Shown: piece after piece, positions 28,656 to 41,951 of the stretch
How the letters are laid out: every line of letters starts with the position of its first letter
Numbering within the stretch: position 1 is the stretch's first letter
Origin: Bagarius yarrelli
Lineage: Eukaryota > Chordata > Actinopteri > Siluriformes > Sisoridae
Assembly: GCA_005784505.1 (NCBI GenBank)
Contig: VCAZ01000015.1
Location: 2,887,168-2,951,167 of the forward strand
Reading direction: 5' to 3'
DNA: 64,000 nucleotides
The notes under the pieces: model-generated
Told to the model about the DNA's origin: nothing
The model's database searches: none
What the model saw: the letters and a program-made list of their open reading frames with translations, nothing else
Translations under genes and position numbers: made by a program

Positions 28656-31203
28656 GAAGTAAAAGGTTTATGTATAAGAGCAATAATAAAGCAGACGCGA
28701 ACCCCAGTGTACTAATAACTATTACTCACACCCAGACATAAGGAACGTAGCGTCTGTGTTATCGGATAATAATTATGTTCTGATACAACAGTATTTTTGC
28801 AACACAACACCCCTGGCCTGATTATTCCAGTCTCAATAATTATTCTACCTAAAATCCCTGTTATAATTAGAACTTCTTCTAACGTACGCTCGAACTTTGT
28901 CTCCTAATGTCTTTGTAAAATAACAAAATGTTCTAAGAGAGCAAGTGATTCAGTATCAAAATAGAACAATGACAGTTTCTGCTTTACAATGTACTCTTGC
29001 TGGGTTTTAAAGATAACAGTGTGTCATCCAGTACCGGTCAACACAGTCTGCAGTAAGTGTGTGATGATTTGTTCGATGCAACACTGGGAGCTAAAAACCT
29101 CCTGTACTTCAGCTAAAAAAACTAAAGAAGTAAGCCAGTCATGTCCACCTGCAGGTGGGGGAAGTGTCATGAAACGGTTTTATGGTCATGTGTGAATTGT
29201 TTGGCGGAATATTCATTTAATCAATCAAATTTCTGAAAAATAAAGTGAATAAAACCTTTTTTATTATTATTAGACACAATTGCCCTTAGCTTAGCAAAAA
29301 CAAATGACTTAGGAAAATATTAAATCTGCTTACAGTACAAATATCAAAAACACTAAAGCAACACGTTGTTAGGGTGTTTTTTTTTCTTGATACAGTGAGA
29401 AGACATTGAGCTAAAAAAAAAAGTGAAACTAATTACATACAGTATTAGCAAAATGAGACTCCAAATCTGAGTCTGAATACAAAAATAAAGCACTTTTAGT
29501 AGTTCTAAAACGTACACAGTAATTCACTACACGGTCACAGAGCTTGGCAGATCAGCTACGACTAATGGCCACACCACAAGACACTGTCCAAGGCATAAAT
29601 ATCGATAGGTATGGCTTGTAACCGACACACTAAAATACACTGCAGCAAAAATCACATGTCGGACATTTTTAAAGGGGATTCTGCTTCGGAAAACACAGAG
29701 GAATAAACACACGATCAGGGGAAAGAAACAGTGATAATAACGCGTGGTTGAAGGCAGAGGTCTGAGGGGACTTTCACGTAGCAGGTGTGCACCGTTTACA
29801 TATTTGGTGTATGATAATCGCTTCTATCCAAAAATGATGTCTGTACAGTTGTTAATATGTTCATCCGGTCTCTGTTACAGCTGTTTGGTGATGCACTGGA
29901 CTGTTGAGTGGCTTTGGACAGCAGTCACACTGCAATTTACTCCAGCAGAGTGAAAAAAGTAATTATGGCAGTCCTGTGTGAGGTACTTTACTTATCTGCT
30001 AGCTGGCTAAGTACTTAAAAATGTAAAAAAAACTAATAATAATAATGATAGTTATGAGATAGATATTACATAATTAACTGACCAGGACAATGAAAAATCT
30101 AGTAAACTCATTCGCTAGCTAACATTGTTTTAAATAAGAAGCCGAATTAGCTGCCTAAGCTGTAACTGTGACAACCAGATTAGCAAAGCTTTAGCCGTCT
30201 TGGCTTTCTTAGCTTTAAACTACTGTTGAAGCTGCTTATCTGTCATTTTTTTTGAAGTGTTCAGTCAGTTAAAGGGGGGGCTGTAGTGAATAAGGCAGGG
30301 TTTAGCTGATTAGCCTGATAGTCAATCCAATATGGCAGTACTGTTGTGGAAAATAAAATAAGCAGTGGGTTCCCAGACTATATATAATGTGAATGATGGC
30401 AGGATGGTGATGAAAAAAAGGACATTCAATTCATAATTTTCTGAGTCCACTACTAAGAACTGTTCATCATTTATTAAAAACTAATAGTTCAGATGCTCTA
30501 CGGGATATCATAAATGACTTACCTTCAATAATTATGAATTTTTTTGATTTGTAGAATATGTTCAAAAAACCCTTTTTTATAATGCTCCAGTTTATTGTTT
30601 ATAAACTAATGATGGACCTGAGATGGAGATAATGACTTGGATTGAGTTATCTGACCTGATCGAATGAGAAGAAATACAGTGGATTAGATGACAGATTAAA
30701 TATAATCTAATAATAATCCAACATGTAGATTTTTGCTTCTGTGTTTATTCATTTAAAATGAGACGAATAATTTATAATTTATAACCATGTTACATCCTCA
30801 GAAGGGTTTTGATTACACAACTGATACAGTACACTGGGGCTATATATATATATATATGTATATACACCTAAAACACAGTGTTACCTACTGGCTTGTAATG
30901 ACTAACCCCTGATACTGACTCAGTAAAAACACACCATTCTAGAATCAGAAAAAAAAATAATGCTATTAGTTTTTCATAACTGATGGAATGGTGGTAGTTC
31001 ATAGCACTGGACTCTGATTGAATGCTCTGCGGATTTTATAGGGCAAAGAAAAGTGAAGTATGGATCAGGCAGCACTACTCTAAAAGAAACCTGAGGAGTC
31101 GATACAGAACTCATTCCCAGGGAGATGGGAAGTTGTCGAGGGCTGACCACAGAGAGAGCAAAGGCAGAGGCTCACGGCTCGTCCACCATCGCTGGGCAGT
31201 GTT

Positions 31204-31452
31204 TTACACCAGCGCGTAGTCGAACTGGCCCCTCTCCAAGCCCTCTTTGTGGTCAGTCCAGGACGAGGCCGGCATGCGGCTGTAGGGATCGAGCAGAATG
31301 CGGAAGCAGCGCACAAGCAGGAAAAGCAGAAAGAGCATAAGCAGGCCCACGAAAGCTAGAGCCGTTCTCTGCTCAGCGTCTGCAGCCAGCGGTGGCCTGC
31401 TGGGGAGCGCAGGGGAGAGCGGCTCGTACTCCAGTGGGGGAACATCGCTCAT
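31204..31452 (-). CDS. ctxn1: Cortexin 1
   Basis: An 82-residue single-pass membrane peptide of neurons, especially cortex in mammals. Its molecular role is poorly defined (proposed signalling/dendritic functions). Coding exon intact: start ATG at 31450-31452 (MSDVPPLEYEPL), proline-rich extracellular N-terminus, AEQRTALAF, a transmembrane helix at about residues 32-48 (VGLLMLFLLFLLV), then the family signature RCFRILLDPYSRMP and C-terminus RGQFDYALV. Length equals human CTXN1, and the ASSWTDHKE...QFDYALV tail is CTXN1-like rather than CTXN2 or CTXN3. The frame stays open 33 codons upstream of this ATG, but the family's length supports the inner start. Convergent with fibrillin. Its 5' UTR exon is not identified. 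Confidence 0.95.
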   Translation of the reverse strand: MSDVPPLEYEPLSPALPSRPPLAADAEQRTALAFVGLLMLFLLFLLVRCFRILLDPYSRMPASSWTDHKEGLERGQFDYALV

Positions 31453-32628
31453 TCTCCACACACCACGCCCACAGAACCTGCACACCGTCTGGACGCTCGG
31501 GAGTATGGGCAGTTCAGCCAGATTGGATGAAAAGGGAAAAAACCTTAGCAAGTTTTACAATCTCACACAAGTGGCAGCCCTGTGGACCCCTGCTTGCCCT
31601 CAAGGAAAACAAAATGACAAGTCTGTTTATTTTAGCCCCGGCACATCTGGTCCTTTCAACAGCTGATGTGGCAGGAGGGAAGACGACATTACACAGTGAG
31701 GGACTGATAGCTAATGCACACAGGCTCTCACACTGAATAAATGGATCCAGATGGGACTTTGGTGTTCAGGTGTTATATATGCTGGACCCTGCTTGTCGGA
31801 GATTAGCGGGGCTGAACTGTAAATGATTTGTTGACACGCCTCCTTGTTTCCTGTTTTAAGCGTGTCCAAGCCTGCAGACCTGAGACTAATCAGATCAGTG
31901 GAACAGTTGATAGATGCGTACAGAATAATAATAGTAGTTGCTAAATAAGGTGTCTGACCACAGGCGGGAGAAGATGGAATGGGAAATATAAGCTGCTGAT
32001 AGTTCTACACAAACTGTCTCACAATGCTAACAATCGAGAAAGCTAGCAAAAAAACAGAAGTGGGTCTCAGAGGGTTCTGAATCACTCAGGGTCAGAGCAA
32101 AGAAAAACTGAAGCTCTTAAGTCCAGGCTTTAGCAATCCATAGTACACATGAATGTCTCTAGTTGTCTTCCTTATCTTCTTGGTCCACACCTGTGAACAC
32201 ACAAAACCTGCGTTTGACAAAGCTTAGAGATAAGAGCACCATTCCATTCACACTAGCTCTTTGTCAGCAAAATACAACCAACATTTCAATGGATTTGTTT
32301 TTATAAGTAAAATCTTATTTCAAGCTCAACTTTGGCAACTTGTTTAGAGTTCTTGTCCTTTAAAAAAGAAGATACCAATCTGTAGCGAGCAACGAATTAC
32401 AGCTTGAAATGAGAATTTATATAATATTTCCAACCAACTAATTATTCATTATCACATTTTAAATATTGGTGGTGGCTGTTCACAAACAAGGATACACGAT
32501 ATTTATATGTAATGAATATTCAAGTGCAATTCAGTCAGGATACAAATAAACATCTAACGCATGTCAACCATTTTGTTCAACCTGTAACATGACTTACTTG
32601 CGTTGACAGTTTTCTATATTATACCTAC

Positions 32629-32664
32629 ATTATATTATATTATATTATATTATATTATATTATA
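32629..32664. repeat. (TATAT)n pentanucleotide repeat
   Basis: About seven units of TTATA/TATAT. Confidence 0.88.
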
Positions 32665-33150
32665 ATTGTATATTATAGCAGCACATATTTGTGCTTCCTT
32701 AATCTCTACCTAATGAAATTGATGCAGCAACATTTTAGTCGTTTCGACTGTCCTGCACTTACACCTCTTAAACAAATTATCTTCCAATGCTTAAAGTTTA
32801 ATATCACAGTGCACCATTACGCATATCCATTACGCATATCACCCCCTTAATTTCCAACTACCCAAGCCAAGTCTTTGCCAAAACTAGTACAGTAAAGCTG
32901 CTTTGCATTCACTGGATTTCTCCTTAGTTTGACATCAAACATTGGTGAGAAATTGGTGAGTAAGAAAAGAAGCTCTAGCTCTTTCTACAACCCAACAGCA
33001 AAAGCTGTCTGTTAAAGATATATTTAGGAGGTAGTAATTTCCTTTAAAGTCTTAACCTCTGATTTGTCATTGCACTACTAATCACTGATGTGGTTTGAGA
33101 AATCACTGCATTTAGATCCGATATTAATATACTGTATTTACTCCTAATAG

Positions 33151-33260
33151 CCAAAAGTTTGTAGACACCTTACTACCAAAACCCGCATAGGTGTGTCTTC
33201 CTTAAACTGTTGACATAGTCGTGTAGAATGTCTTAGTACAGTATGTTTCGATACATTTGT
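33151..33260. mobile_element. Fragment of Tc1-derived non-autonomous element
   Basis: Contains GCCAAAAGTTTGTAGACACC, AAACTGTTGACATAG and GTAGAATGTCTTAGTACAG, an end-plus-interior combination that recurs at 54706 and 55862. Confidence 0.6.
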
Positions 33261-35520
33261 CCATATACTGTATGTACAAACAGCAGTTAGACCAGAATAG
33301 CATCTAGTAAACAACACTGGAAGAAATTAATTTTCCTTGTCCATTAGCATGCTAATGCATTAAAATGCATCAAGCTTTAGTAATCCTTCAAGTTTTACTC
33401 TGACATACTGACAGCATGATCAGTCAGTGAATACCTCATTAGAGCAGCGTTAGCATTCAAGAAGTACAGCACACTGAGACATCCGTATTGGAAATGTCAT
33501 GACCATTTATCAGGGCTATTAACACAATGCACAAAGGGTAAATCCAACAATCAGAAACAATAAAAAGTGTCCATGCCTCTGGTTCGACAATTGTGTTAGA
33601 ATAAGTTAGGCAAAGTAAAAAACAAGGAGAGTAAAATGACATGACAGAGACATACAGTAGACAGACGGAGGGAATGGTGACAAGAATATAAAGAAGAAAC
33701 ACTTCTATGCTAAGACCCTAAAGGATGGGTCACCAAACATTTTACTTCAAGGACTATTCTTTAATGCGGATCGGGTGGTACTGTAACAGAAAGTCACATG
33801 GGTTTTTTCAATGTATTTATTTTGCCTAATGCGAGATTAGTTTATTATTTAGTAATGGATAGAAAAATGAGAATTACTTTCTAAAGATAAAAAGCATTAC
33901 TTTCTATTAAAAGATAAAAAATGGCAGTCAAATAAGATGGACATTGCTTTAAACTAAAATATTATTCTTTTGGTTAAAATCTTTCCTGCATCCTGCATAT
34001 TTTCTCAAGATTTTGGCCATTTTTTTTGTCTCTTTCAATTTTCTTGCTGGTTGGCGTGCAGTAACACCTGCTCCATCACCAGGAAATGTTATACTGAATG
34101 TACCCTTCTGTTGGTAAGTTATAAGCTGCCTTAATAATTAAAGTCAGAATTTATTGATCAAAAACAGATATGATATAAATAAAACACATATTTATATTTA
34201 TATAACAGTTTCTAAATATGTCTCAGGCATTGTTCAGAGTGCCAGTCCAAATGTGGGGGTCTGGCCTCCAGGCTGTAGTTGGGCACCTTGTCCTAAAAGA
34301 ATGCAAATAGATTCTTCATTGAGGAAACATTAAAGATTTTTATACTGGAATTTTTTCATTTTATGAAACATAAACAGATCAAACAGAAAGACAGGGTGCA
34401 CAAATTAATGGGCTAATTATTTTAAAACCTGTTTCTAATTTAACTGCAAAAAATGTTAAAATGTTATAATTTTAGTGATTAACGATTAGGCTAATCAATA
34501 TGACATAAAACGGTTACACTTATAATTTTGCCTGCGCAGGCTTGCACTGTTGCGATCCTATTTGAATTTAGAATCGATTGTAGACTTTTGAGAATCGATT
34601 CAGTAATTGTTAGAGAAAGAATAACGATGCATCGATAAATCGATTTTTTCCACACCCCTAATGCACACACTCTTTCTACCAAACACACAGACAATCAAAT
34701 TATCTAATCAATATAATCGGCTTGATCGGCTGCACTTGAAGACACGAAATCGTTTCCGATGGCTGAAATCAGACAGCACGTTGTAAATAAGCACAAGTGA
34801 ATGTGAAGTGGTCAAAGTGAAACCCTTGAAACAGGTTACACAATAATCTAATTCTGTCCACTTCAATGCTTGCAATTGCAAAATATATCTAATAAAGGAA
34901 GTCCTGATTTGTGTCAGTTTTTATGTTTGTTTTGTTGAAGTGCGTGTTAAAACTGGGTATGTTGTCAAATTAAGGTAATATTAGAATAAATGCATAAGTA
35001 AATACTGATTATAAATTAGGATCCACATGCAAGACTGATATTAATAGATTTTTATTATTATTATTATTATTATCATAAGATTTAAGGATTAAGAGTGTTA
35101 ATAGCGAAGAATATTTTAAATAATTTAATCTCATCTTTATTTTTATAATCAACTAGATTAAACTAATATTCTCACTGAGTTTTGCTGTATATTATAGTTT
35201 ATTCTAAATGGTATATATTATTGAAAAAAAATTGCTATAAAGTCGCTTAATCAGTTCAGCATGACATTTTTACGAAACATAAAAACAGCAAAATTCGCAG
35301 ATATAGTTAAATGTGTTAATTTGGAATATGTCAAGAGAATTTGGTAGACAATTGAAATGATTAACATTAGCATTAAGAATAATAAGCATTCCTGCATGTT
35401 CAATAAATAACAACTGAAGTCAGCTTTATAAATAAAACGGTGTGTCTTTTTAGAATAACGTTGTATTAAACCTCACCAAATGATCTGCTTTCCCAACACA
35501 CTGAAAAAAATCTCACGTGT

Positions 35521-35745
35521 AGGACCTGGTCTGCGCTGTGCGTCCTCCAGGTCGTGCAGAGGAAGATGCTTCAGATGAAAGGGGTTCCGACTCCAGGGTC
35601 AGGCAGTGCCCGTCTGTCCAGAGAGGAAAGCAGACGGCAGCGCAGCATGAGCTCCAAAACGTTTACTTGAGAGCCTACAGGAGTGGAGAGGACATGCTGA
35701 GGTTACCAAGATACCTGCTTCCAAGTTACACTCCAACATAAAGTA
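35521..35745. other. GC-rich exon-like patch, unassigned
   Basis: About 200 bp of markedly higher GC content than its surroundings. The + strand has a 67-codon ATG ORF (35538-35741) and another frame open from an acceptor-like CTCCAG. The minus strand shows a good donor-like GTGAGA next to ACAC at about 35515. I do not recognise a protein. A 5' UTR exon of ctxn1 (minus strand, 4 kb upstream) is one possibility. Confidence 0.3.
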
Positions 35746-36141
35746 CAGCCACATACTGTCATCTCTCTCACACATCTAGCATACAAACACTCACTGGTTT
35801 GTTTTGCCTCAGGGGCATTTATATATTTATTTCTGTTTGCACAGTTCGATTCTGCTTCTGTATTTTTTGAGAAACCTTTACTACAAATCAACAAGAATTT
35901 CTTATGATCTTCCTGCGATGAAATCTTTCTATCTTGATGATCATGATACCTTCCTGGTCCCTCTATCTGAGTCACTCAAATTAGGAAGCTTTTTTTTATT
36001 CTGGTTCCTCTCATGGTCTCTACATCAGATCTCTTGCCTCACATAGTTTCTCCTTTCCACTCTCACCTATGGCTTTTTCATTATTCATCAAAATCTACAT
36101 ACAGATATCTGTAAAGCTACTTTGTCATATTTTGGCAAGCT

Positions 36142-36273
36142 GCCTCACTCTGTGCCTCACTCTGTGCCTCACTCTGTGCCTCACTCTGTGCCTCACTCTG
36201 TGCCTCACTCTGTGCCTCACTCTGTGCCTCACTCTGTGCCTCACTCTGTGCCTCACTCTGTGCCTCACTCTGT
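36142..36273. repeat. 12-bp minisatellite, 11 perfect units
   Basis: Unit GCCTCACTCTGT repeated 11 times without variation, followed by about 200 bp (to about 36480) of decayed copies with CACTCTGT words. The long open frames on both strands (LTLC and SEAQ repeats) are by-products. Confidence 0.92.
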
Positions 36274-36649
36274 GGCTTAATCTGCTTTTCTCTCTGTTCT
36301 TCACTCTGTCTCACTTTGTTTCTCTCTGTGGCTCACTCTGTATTTCACCGTCTCTCTCTCTCTGTGTCTCACTCTGTGGTTCACTATGTTTTAGTCTGTG
36401 TCCCCCTGTGTCTCACTTTGTGTTTCACTCTGTTTCACACAATGTCTCCCTCTGTGTTTCACTGTGTCACTCTCCCTGCCTTTTTGGTAAATCTATGCCT
36501 CATTGGTTCACTGACCATCATACCAAACCCCTGACTTCTAATATAAAGAACTCATTACTGAAGGCTTCCCTCAGTAGAGAGCTGGAGAGAATGAAGCAGG
36601 ACAACAGCAGTAAAATTCTGATATTAGGAAATCATGTTTAGGGTCATGT

Positions 36650-37980
36650 GTTGAATTTATAATTTATTAAAGTTTGAAGATACTGCATACATTTGATTTC
36701 ACATTAATCCCTATTTAGTATTCTGTATTTCCCCTCCGTTGCTTTATATTATTTATTTTCCCTTGGTCATCCATTTAGTCTTTTTTCAGTTTTTTTTGCC
36801 TATTGTTCTGCATTCATTTTCTTCATTTTTTTCTGCCCCCTTTTAGGAAAATTTGAAATCCTGAAATCCCATTATTGTTCTTTTGCAAAAGAGACAGAAA
36901 TGATCCTCAATAACATGTCCATCTAAGACCCTCAGTTTTTTCTTTTACTGTTGACAGATAAACAAACAAGGACAAACATAAATGGTGTTTTAATAAAGCA
37001 CCCATTTGTCCACTAGTGTGACATGCTGTCCTCTGGAGCTTAAAGTCAGTGTGTCCCTGCTGTGCCCAATCATTATGTCCCCCACAGTGTCTGATTTTAG
37101 CAGCTGCCATTCCTCATGCAGTAGCCCGAGGACCATGAGCCTGAATTTATCATTATTTGTGACTTGTCTGTGGTCGTTCTGCAAAATGAAGTTAGAGACC
37201 ATGATCTACAGATGAATGCCATGCATTTATCCACTCTGTTCACTCACACACACACACACACTAGCAATGTAATAGCCAAACTGACAGTCAGCTGATGCTG
37301 ATGGCCTTCACTTTGATGGAAAATTAGCTGAATTACTTCCAACTGTCTGCTTATAAAGATAAAATGGGTTTGGAAAAAAAGGGCAAAAGGAAACAGTGCG
37401 TAAGCAGAACAAAATCCTACAATTCAAACTCACTCAGTGTTTGTGCCTGTGCTTGTGTGCGCATAAGTGCTGCAGTTCAGAGGAGCTATTTATGCCATCA
37501 ATCATGGAAGTTCTAATGGTGGTTCACTGCTTGTGTTTATTTTGTGCTTACCAGTAGAGAACAATTTATTCTCCCTCTACAACTTCACCTTGATCTAAAA
37601 CATGGTCCAACATACAGGCGTTTAATCTTCCTGTATTGGCTTTCTATCTAACCTCCACTCTTAACATCCTAGCTACTGTTAGTATTGTAGCTCCCATACT
37701 ATACTTTAATACTATAACAGGGAAGCTGTTAGCTTATCTCTGTTAAAACTGTACTAGATGAGAAAAACAGAGGCACATACATTCATACAGTAGGGACAGA
37801 ATGTTTAAGAGAGACAGCGAATTGTGTTCCAGCTTGTTCAGAATTTAGCCTGATTTCTCACATTTACACTGCTGATCTATAATCCGGTGTTAGTACCTTT
37901 TTATACTTTAAGCACAGGAAAAATCAGCCTGGCAAAGCTAGGGTTAACAGTTACCCCAGCCAGGCCAGTCCAAAACCTTT
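36650..37980. other. Intergenic, no feature
   Basis: Short (CA)n at about 37246-37260; otherwise nothing recognisable. Confidence 0.55.
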
Positions 37981-37989
37981 GGCCCACTC

Positions 37990-38255
37990 TAAAACACAGG
38001 CCCAGTTCCCAGTCATAGTGGTACACAGGCAAAGTACTAAATCACAGTGCTACACTAAATCTTAAATCCAGTACTGAATGACAGGGAAAATCTAATCACA
38101 GGCCCAGTAACGATTTATTTTCAGTTCCACATAATCTAATCACAGGTCCAGTACCGAATTAAAGTGCTAATCTGAATCACAGGTTCTGGATTGAATCACA
38201 GTGCCAAATTGAATCATGGTTCCAGTACTGAATCACTGTGTCATCTTAAATTAGT
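37990..38255. repeat. Degenerate minisatellite-like repeat
   Basis: Words such as AATCACAGTGC, CAGGTCCAGTAC and AATCACAGGCCCAGTA recur about every 30-40 bp, suggesting an old tandem array. Confidence 0.5.
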
Positions 38256-39404
38256 TAACTTTGTGGCCATGAATGCAGATCCCAACTAAGATCCCTAACC
38301 AGTTAACATATAATTAAGCAAATTATAGGACATTTTTAAAATTTGATTTATTTATAATGAATTAATAACCTCAAATCAACCACATACCACCATCATATGA
38401 AAGTTACCAACCCTCAAGTGATGACTAGCAAATGCTTTCTGTATGGCACACCTGATTCCAGACAAAGATTACATCGTGTCACTGTGATTGACAGGGAGGG
38501 GAGAATATGCTAGCCCTCTCACCCAGGGATCAAAGCCAAAATAATTTCTTGCTTCCCCCAGCAACCGCATTTGAACTATATGTGTGAAAACGGAAGCAGA
38601 AATGGTAAAGGGAAAAATATTATTTTACCTTGTTTAAATGATCAACTTCAGGAGAGTGGGAAAAACAGTCTGCTGTGCAATATTTATTAGTATGCCAAAT
38701 TTCAAAATAAAGGCCCACAGGAGAAATCTCATTCCACCCCTTCACTCTGCATTACTCTGACTAGAAATAGAAATTCTCCTCAGACATTTGAACTCCCTGC
38801 ACACAGTTTTTCAAATAAATATACAGTTACATCTATCATTGACCAGCATTGATGTAATTACTTTTAAAAATCATGTTCTAAGCAGCTGCAGGACTAAAAA
38901 AACATCTAACAGTGTCTTTTCTGGACACAACCCAGCTGGCTGTGCTGGAAAACGAATACATTTTTGTTTCTAGGTTTTGCCACAGAATCTGTTGGAGGGC
39001 AAAAAAAAGGAGAAGAGTAGTGGCTATCCACAGAATCCCAATGCTGCTGATGGGGTTGAAGTCAAACACATCAGCCTCCCATCCCACTGCCGGCCACTGA
39101 GCCTTTCAGTGAGAACCGCTTAATCGCAGAAAGCAACATCTTATTTTGGTATTAATCACAAAGGATTTAGCTTTTTATTAAAGTGTTGTGTTATTTAAAC
39201 ATTTTGCAGGTGTGTTAAAGGCTTTATGGTAGGCTTCTGTGTCTAGCTATCCTAACAAAAGAGGTGTAGCCTCGGTAATTGTCAGTTTCTGTGAAGGAGA
39301 CACAGCTGCTCTACCTTTTAGTCTGAAGAAATCTTGTTTTCGGTGCCAGTCATTCTTAAAGTGAAAGAAGTATTTCTCTAAATCTGCTAGGCTTTTTTTG
39401 GTGA
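38256..39404. other. Intergenic, no supported gene
   Basis: A 62-codon + strand ORF at 38912-39100 is discussed under rejected items. No other signal. Confidence 0.5.
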
Positions 39405-39408
39405 TGCT

Positions 39409-39468
39409 ATTTTAGTTTGTCCTGTAATTCATTATATATATATAATGAATTACAGGACAAACTAAAAT
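39409..39468. repeat. Perfect 60-bp palindrome
   Basis: Two 30-bp arms, perfectly complementary with no spacer. The centre falls in an AT run between 39438 and 39439; pairing resumes at 39405-39407/39470-39472 after one mismatch. The arm reads TTTAGTTTGTCCTGTAATTC toward the centre. Confidence 0.93.
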
Positions 39469-39479
39469 GGCAAAGTTAA

Positions 39480-41950
39480 AATGCATGTTTCATGATATAG
39501 ATTGATTTGAACTGACTGGTTGAGTGCACAGTTTCTACCTGGAGCTCCGTCAGAAGGAATATACCAGCACACCGTCAAGCCCACCTGCCACAATTTTAAT
39601 TCCCAGCCCAAATCACAGCATGAAATATTAAGCTGGAATGGACAGCACAGATGGCAGTGACTGACTGACAGCGTAAGTGTGTGTAGCAGCACAGGTCATC
39701 AGTGGGCTGCACCTTAAAGACAAACTCAAAAGGGTTCAAATAGAGCCATATTATAAAGAGAGTCATAGGACTGACACAAACCCAACAGACGCTCAGAATC
39801 TTCCCTCTCACTGCACACTCCCAGTTATAAAAAGGTCAGCATTATCCATAGTGTTAATACTGAGGAGAGCACTTCATGTTGACCTGCTGTGAGGACACAC
39901 AGCCAGGGACAGACATGTCAGTCCATTGCGAACTTCGCATCAAAAAGCAGCAAATGTTACAAGGATGCCAAGGGACAATGGAAAAAGGTCAACCCGTCTT
40001 AGCCTTAAGCAGCATTTTAAAAATTTGACAGCTAAACTGTAATAAAATTCAGTAATTAAATCTGTTTAGGAGAAAATAAAATACGCTGATGCTAAGCAAG
40101 AGGTACGTGCACGAAAATCTCCAGCTTGCAAGCATGAAGAAAGTTCAGGTTTTAATAAAAGAAAAACAGATATCTAGGAATTCCAGAAGCTCCTGCACAC
40201 TCAGAATTCTCATGCTAAAAAAAATCTGCCACTGAAGCAGTCTGAGCCGGATTTTAGTCTTAAATGCTGCATTTCCAACACAGACAAGTTAACAGCCTTT
40301 AGACCAGACTGTAAATCAGCACCCTTGACTGGGAAGATAATAAAACCTCACACATCCTTTTAATTTTCAAATGGCTCCAAATTACAGCCCCAATGAAAAC
40401 TTCGACAGAAATCCTGGAAGAAAACAGGACCCTCCTTGTTGATCCAACATCATGCCAAAACATTCAATGATCTAAATCTGTATCCGGGAGAAAATGAACC
40501 TTTTTTATAACAAGACTGGCAAACCTGATATGAAACCACTATCAGATATTAACACAGATGTGGACTGAGCAATATGCACTTACCTACCGTAAGAATGATT
40601 CAACATTTTACCTCAGTTAGGGACACTAATCACCTCTCCTGTATGTCATATGCTATACTATCATACTGTTTTACTATAGTCATTACAAACCAGTGTGCCA
40701 AATGATTGGGACACCTAACTATATGTATAACAAATGCAATTTATAATGCTTGGACTTTTACCAATTATTTTGGCAATTTGATGTTTATGCTTTCAATCAC
40801 CCATAAGGTTGCACACATCGAGAAAAACAACACCACTTTATTGTCTCTTATTATAAGAAAACTGAAGGTTTTTAACACTAAAGAGACAGAATGTTGTTAA
40901 GCTGCACAAGTCAGGTATAAAAATAAATACTAATTCAACTACTAGATGTCATATCCATAACAACAAGCACTGCAGGATGCCATTCCTTAGAACTCCTCAA
41001 AAAACGCAGCTTAGAACATTTCCCAAACATTACCAAAATATCTTTTGCCTGAACAACTTTTGGTAAACAAATAAACAAAGCATCTTTGATGATAGAAAAG
41101 TTTCAATTTGGAATAGAAAAAGAGCCCGAATCCCACTCAGTGACTGCCTGTGCTATTTTAATGAAGGGTTTTTATTAATTATTAAGAATTAATGAGGTAG
41201 CTTTTAGAGTCTTTTTTTTTTTAAAAAGAGTGTATGATATGTAAACGTATGAATCATTGGTTAATATTCGGGTTTTAAGTAATTGATTCTGTTTTATCTT
41301 TAATTAAAACCCCTATTAACTGAACAGTAATTACAATGAAAGGGTTATTTTATTAAATCTGATTCTGCAGAAATCTCAGACTAAGTGATGGCTCATTTGG
41401 ACAAACATAAGCAGTAAATATAAAAAGTAAACGACTTTGGTGACACCGAAACTTTCACTTACAGACCCAGAGCGGAATCTGCTAAGAATACAGTAAATAT
41501 ATATTTGTCAAATGTGGTTATATAAAGTATACACACTTTTAAAATATGTCTATGTTTATTAATATGCATGCCTGATTTGTGCATTAAAGAATTATTATTA
41601 TTATTAATTTTGATAACAGAAATTACGCCTTTTTACATGAACATGAATTTAGATTGATTTGAACAAAAATTGTACCAATCCTGTAGCATTAGGAATACAT
41701 TAATCTTTTCTGAAAATTCATTAAGTGCGCACTTAAAATATTGTTCATTCCAAAATTAAGTATTATTATAATAATAATAATTATTATTATGTCTATACAA
41801 ATAATGGTGAAAATATACATTTATATACCATTTCATGTTTTACTGACACACAGCAATAAAACTAAGGCTGGGTTTGCCATTCTGCACTTTAATTTTTGAC
41901 AGCATTGTGTCTATATTTAGGTTATAAATATAATTCTCAGCATTTCAACT
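39480..41950. other. Intergenic, no feature
   Basis: AT-rich sequence with no recognisable gene; short (ATT)n at about 41592 and 41763-41790. Confidence 0.5.
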
Positions 41951-41951
41951 A

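Larger units (their letters stand above)
26179..31203. other. fbn 3' UTR/flank up to ctxn1
   Basis: About 5 kb with no convincing further exon. It holds a MITE-like element at 26924, an unexplained minus-strand ORF near 27.7 kb, a (CA)n at 28176 and a SINE at 28481. Possible poly(A) signals for fibrillin are ATTAAA at 27254 and 27557, and AATAAA at 28322; I cannot choose between them. The ctxn1 3' UTR probably occupies the right end. Confidence 0.6.
31552..35500. other. Intergenic, mostly featureless
   Basis: About 4 kb upstream of ctxn1 (regulatory region or 5' UTR intron is plausible). It holds only a pentanucleotide repeat, a Tc1-type fragment and a short (TTA)n at about 35046. No open frames with recognisable motifs. 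Confidence 0.55.

Noticed and set aside
31453..31551. 33-residue N-terminal extension of cortexin
   Set aside because: Open frame only. The 82-residue product from the inner ATG matches the family's length, and the upstream part looks like a 5' UTR.
32150..32195. Possible minus-strand last exon ending in an acidic GVDQEDKEDN-like peptide after a CACAG acceptor
   Set aside because: Only ten codons with no partner exon upstream that I could connect.
36142..36273. CRISPR-like array
   Set aside because: Units are contiguous 12-mers without spacers, in a vertebrate intergenic region.
36069..36641. 190-codon ORF with LTLC repeats and an opposite SEAQ-repeat ORF
   Set aside because: Both arise from the 12-bp minisatellite; no start context or conserved flank. 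The end of the + frame (ELERMKQDNSS) looks slightly protein-like but is unsupported.
38912..39100. Homeodomain-like wording (TTQLAVLENEY ... WRAKKRRR)
   Set aside because: The spacing between the helix-1-like and helix-3-like parts is far too short, and no flanking homeodomain sequence exists on either side. Probably chance.
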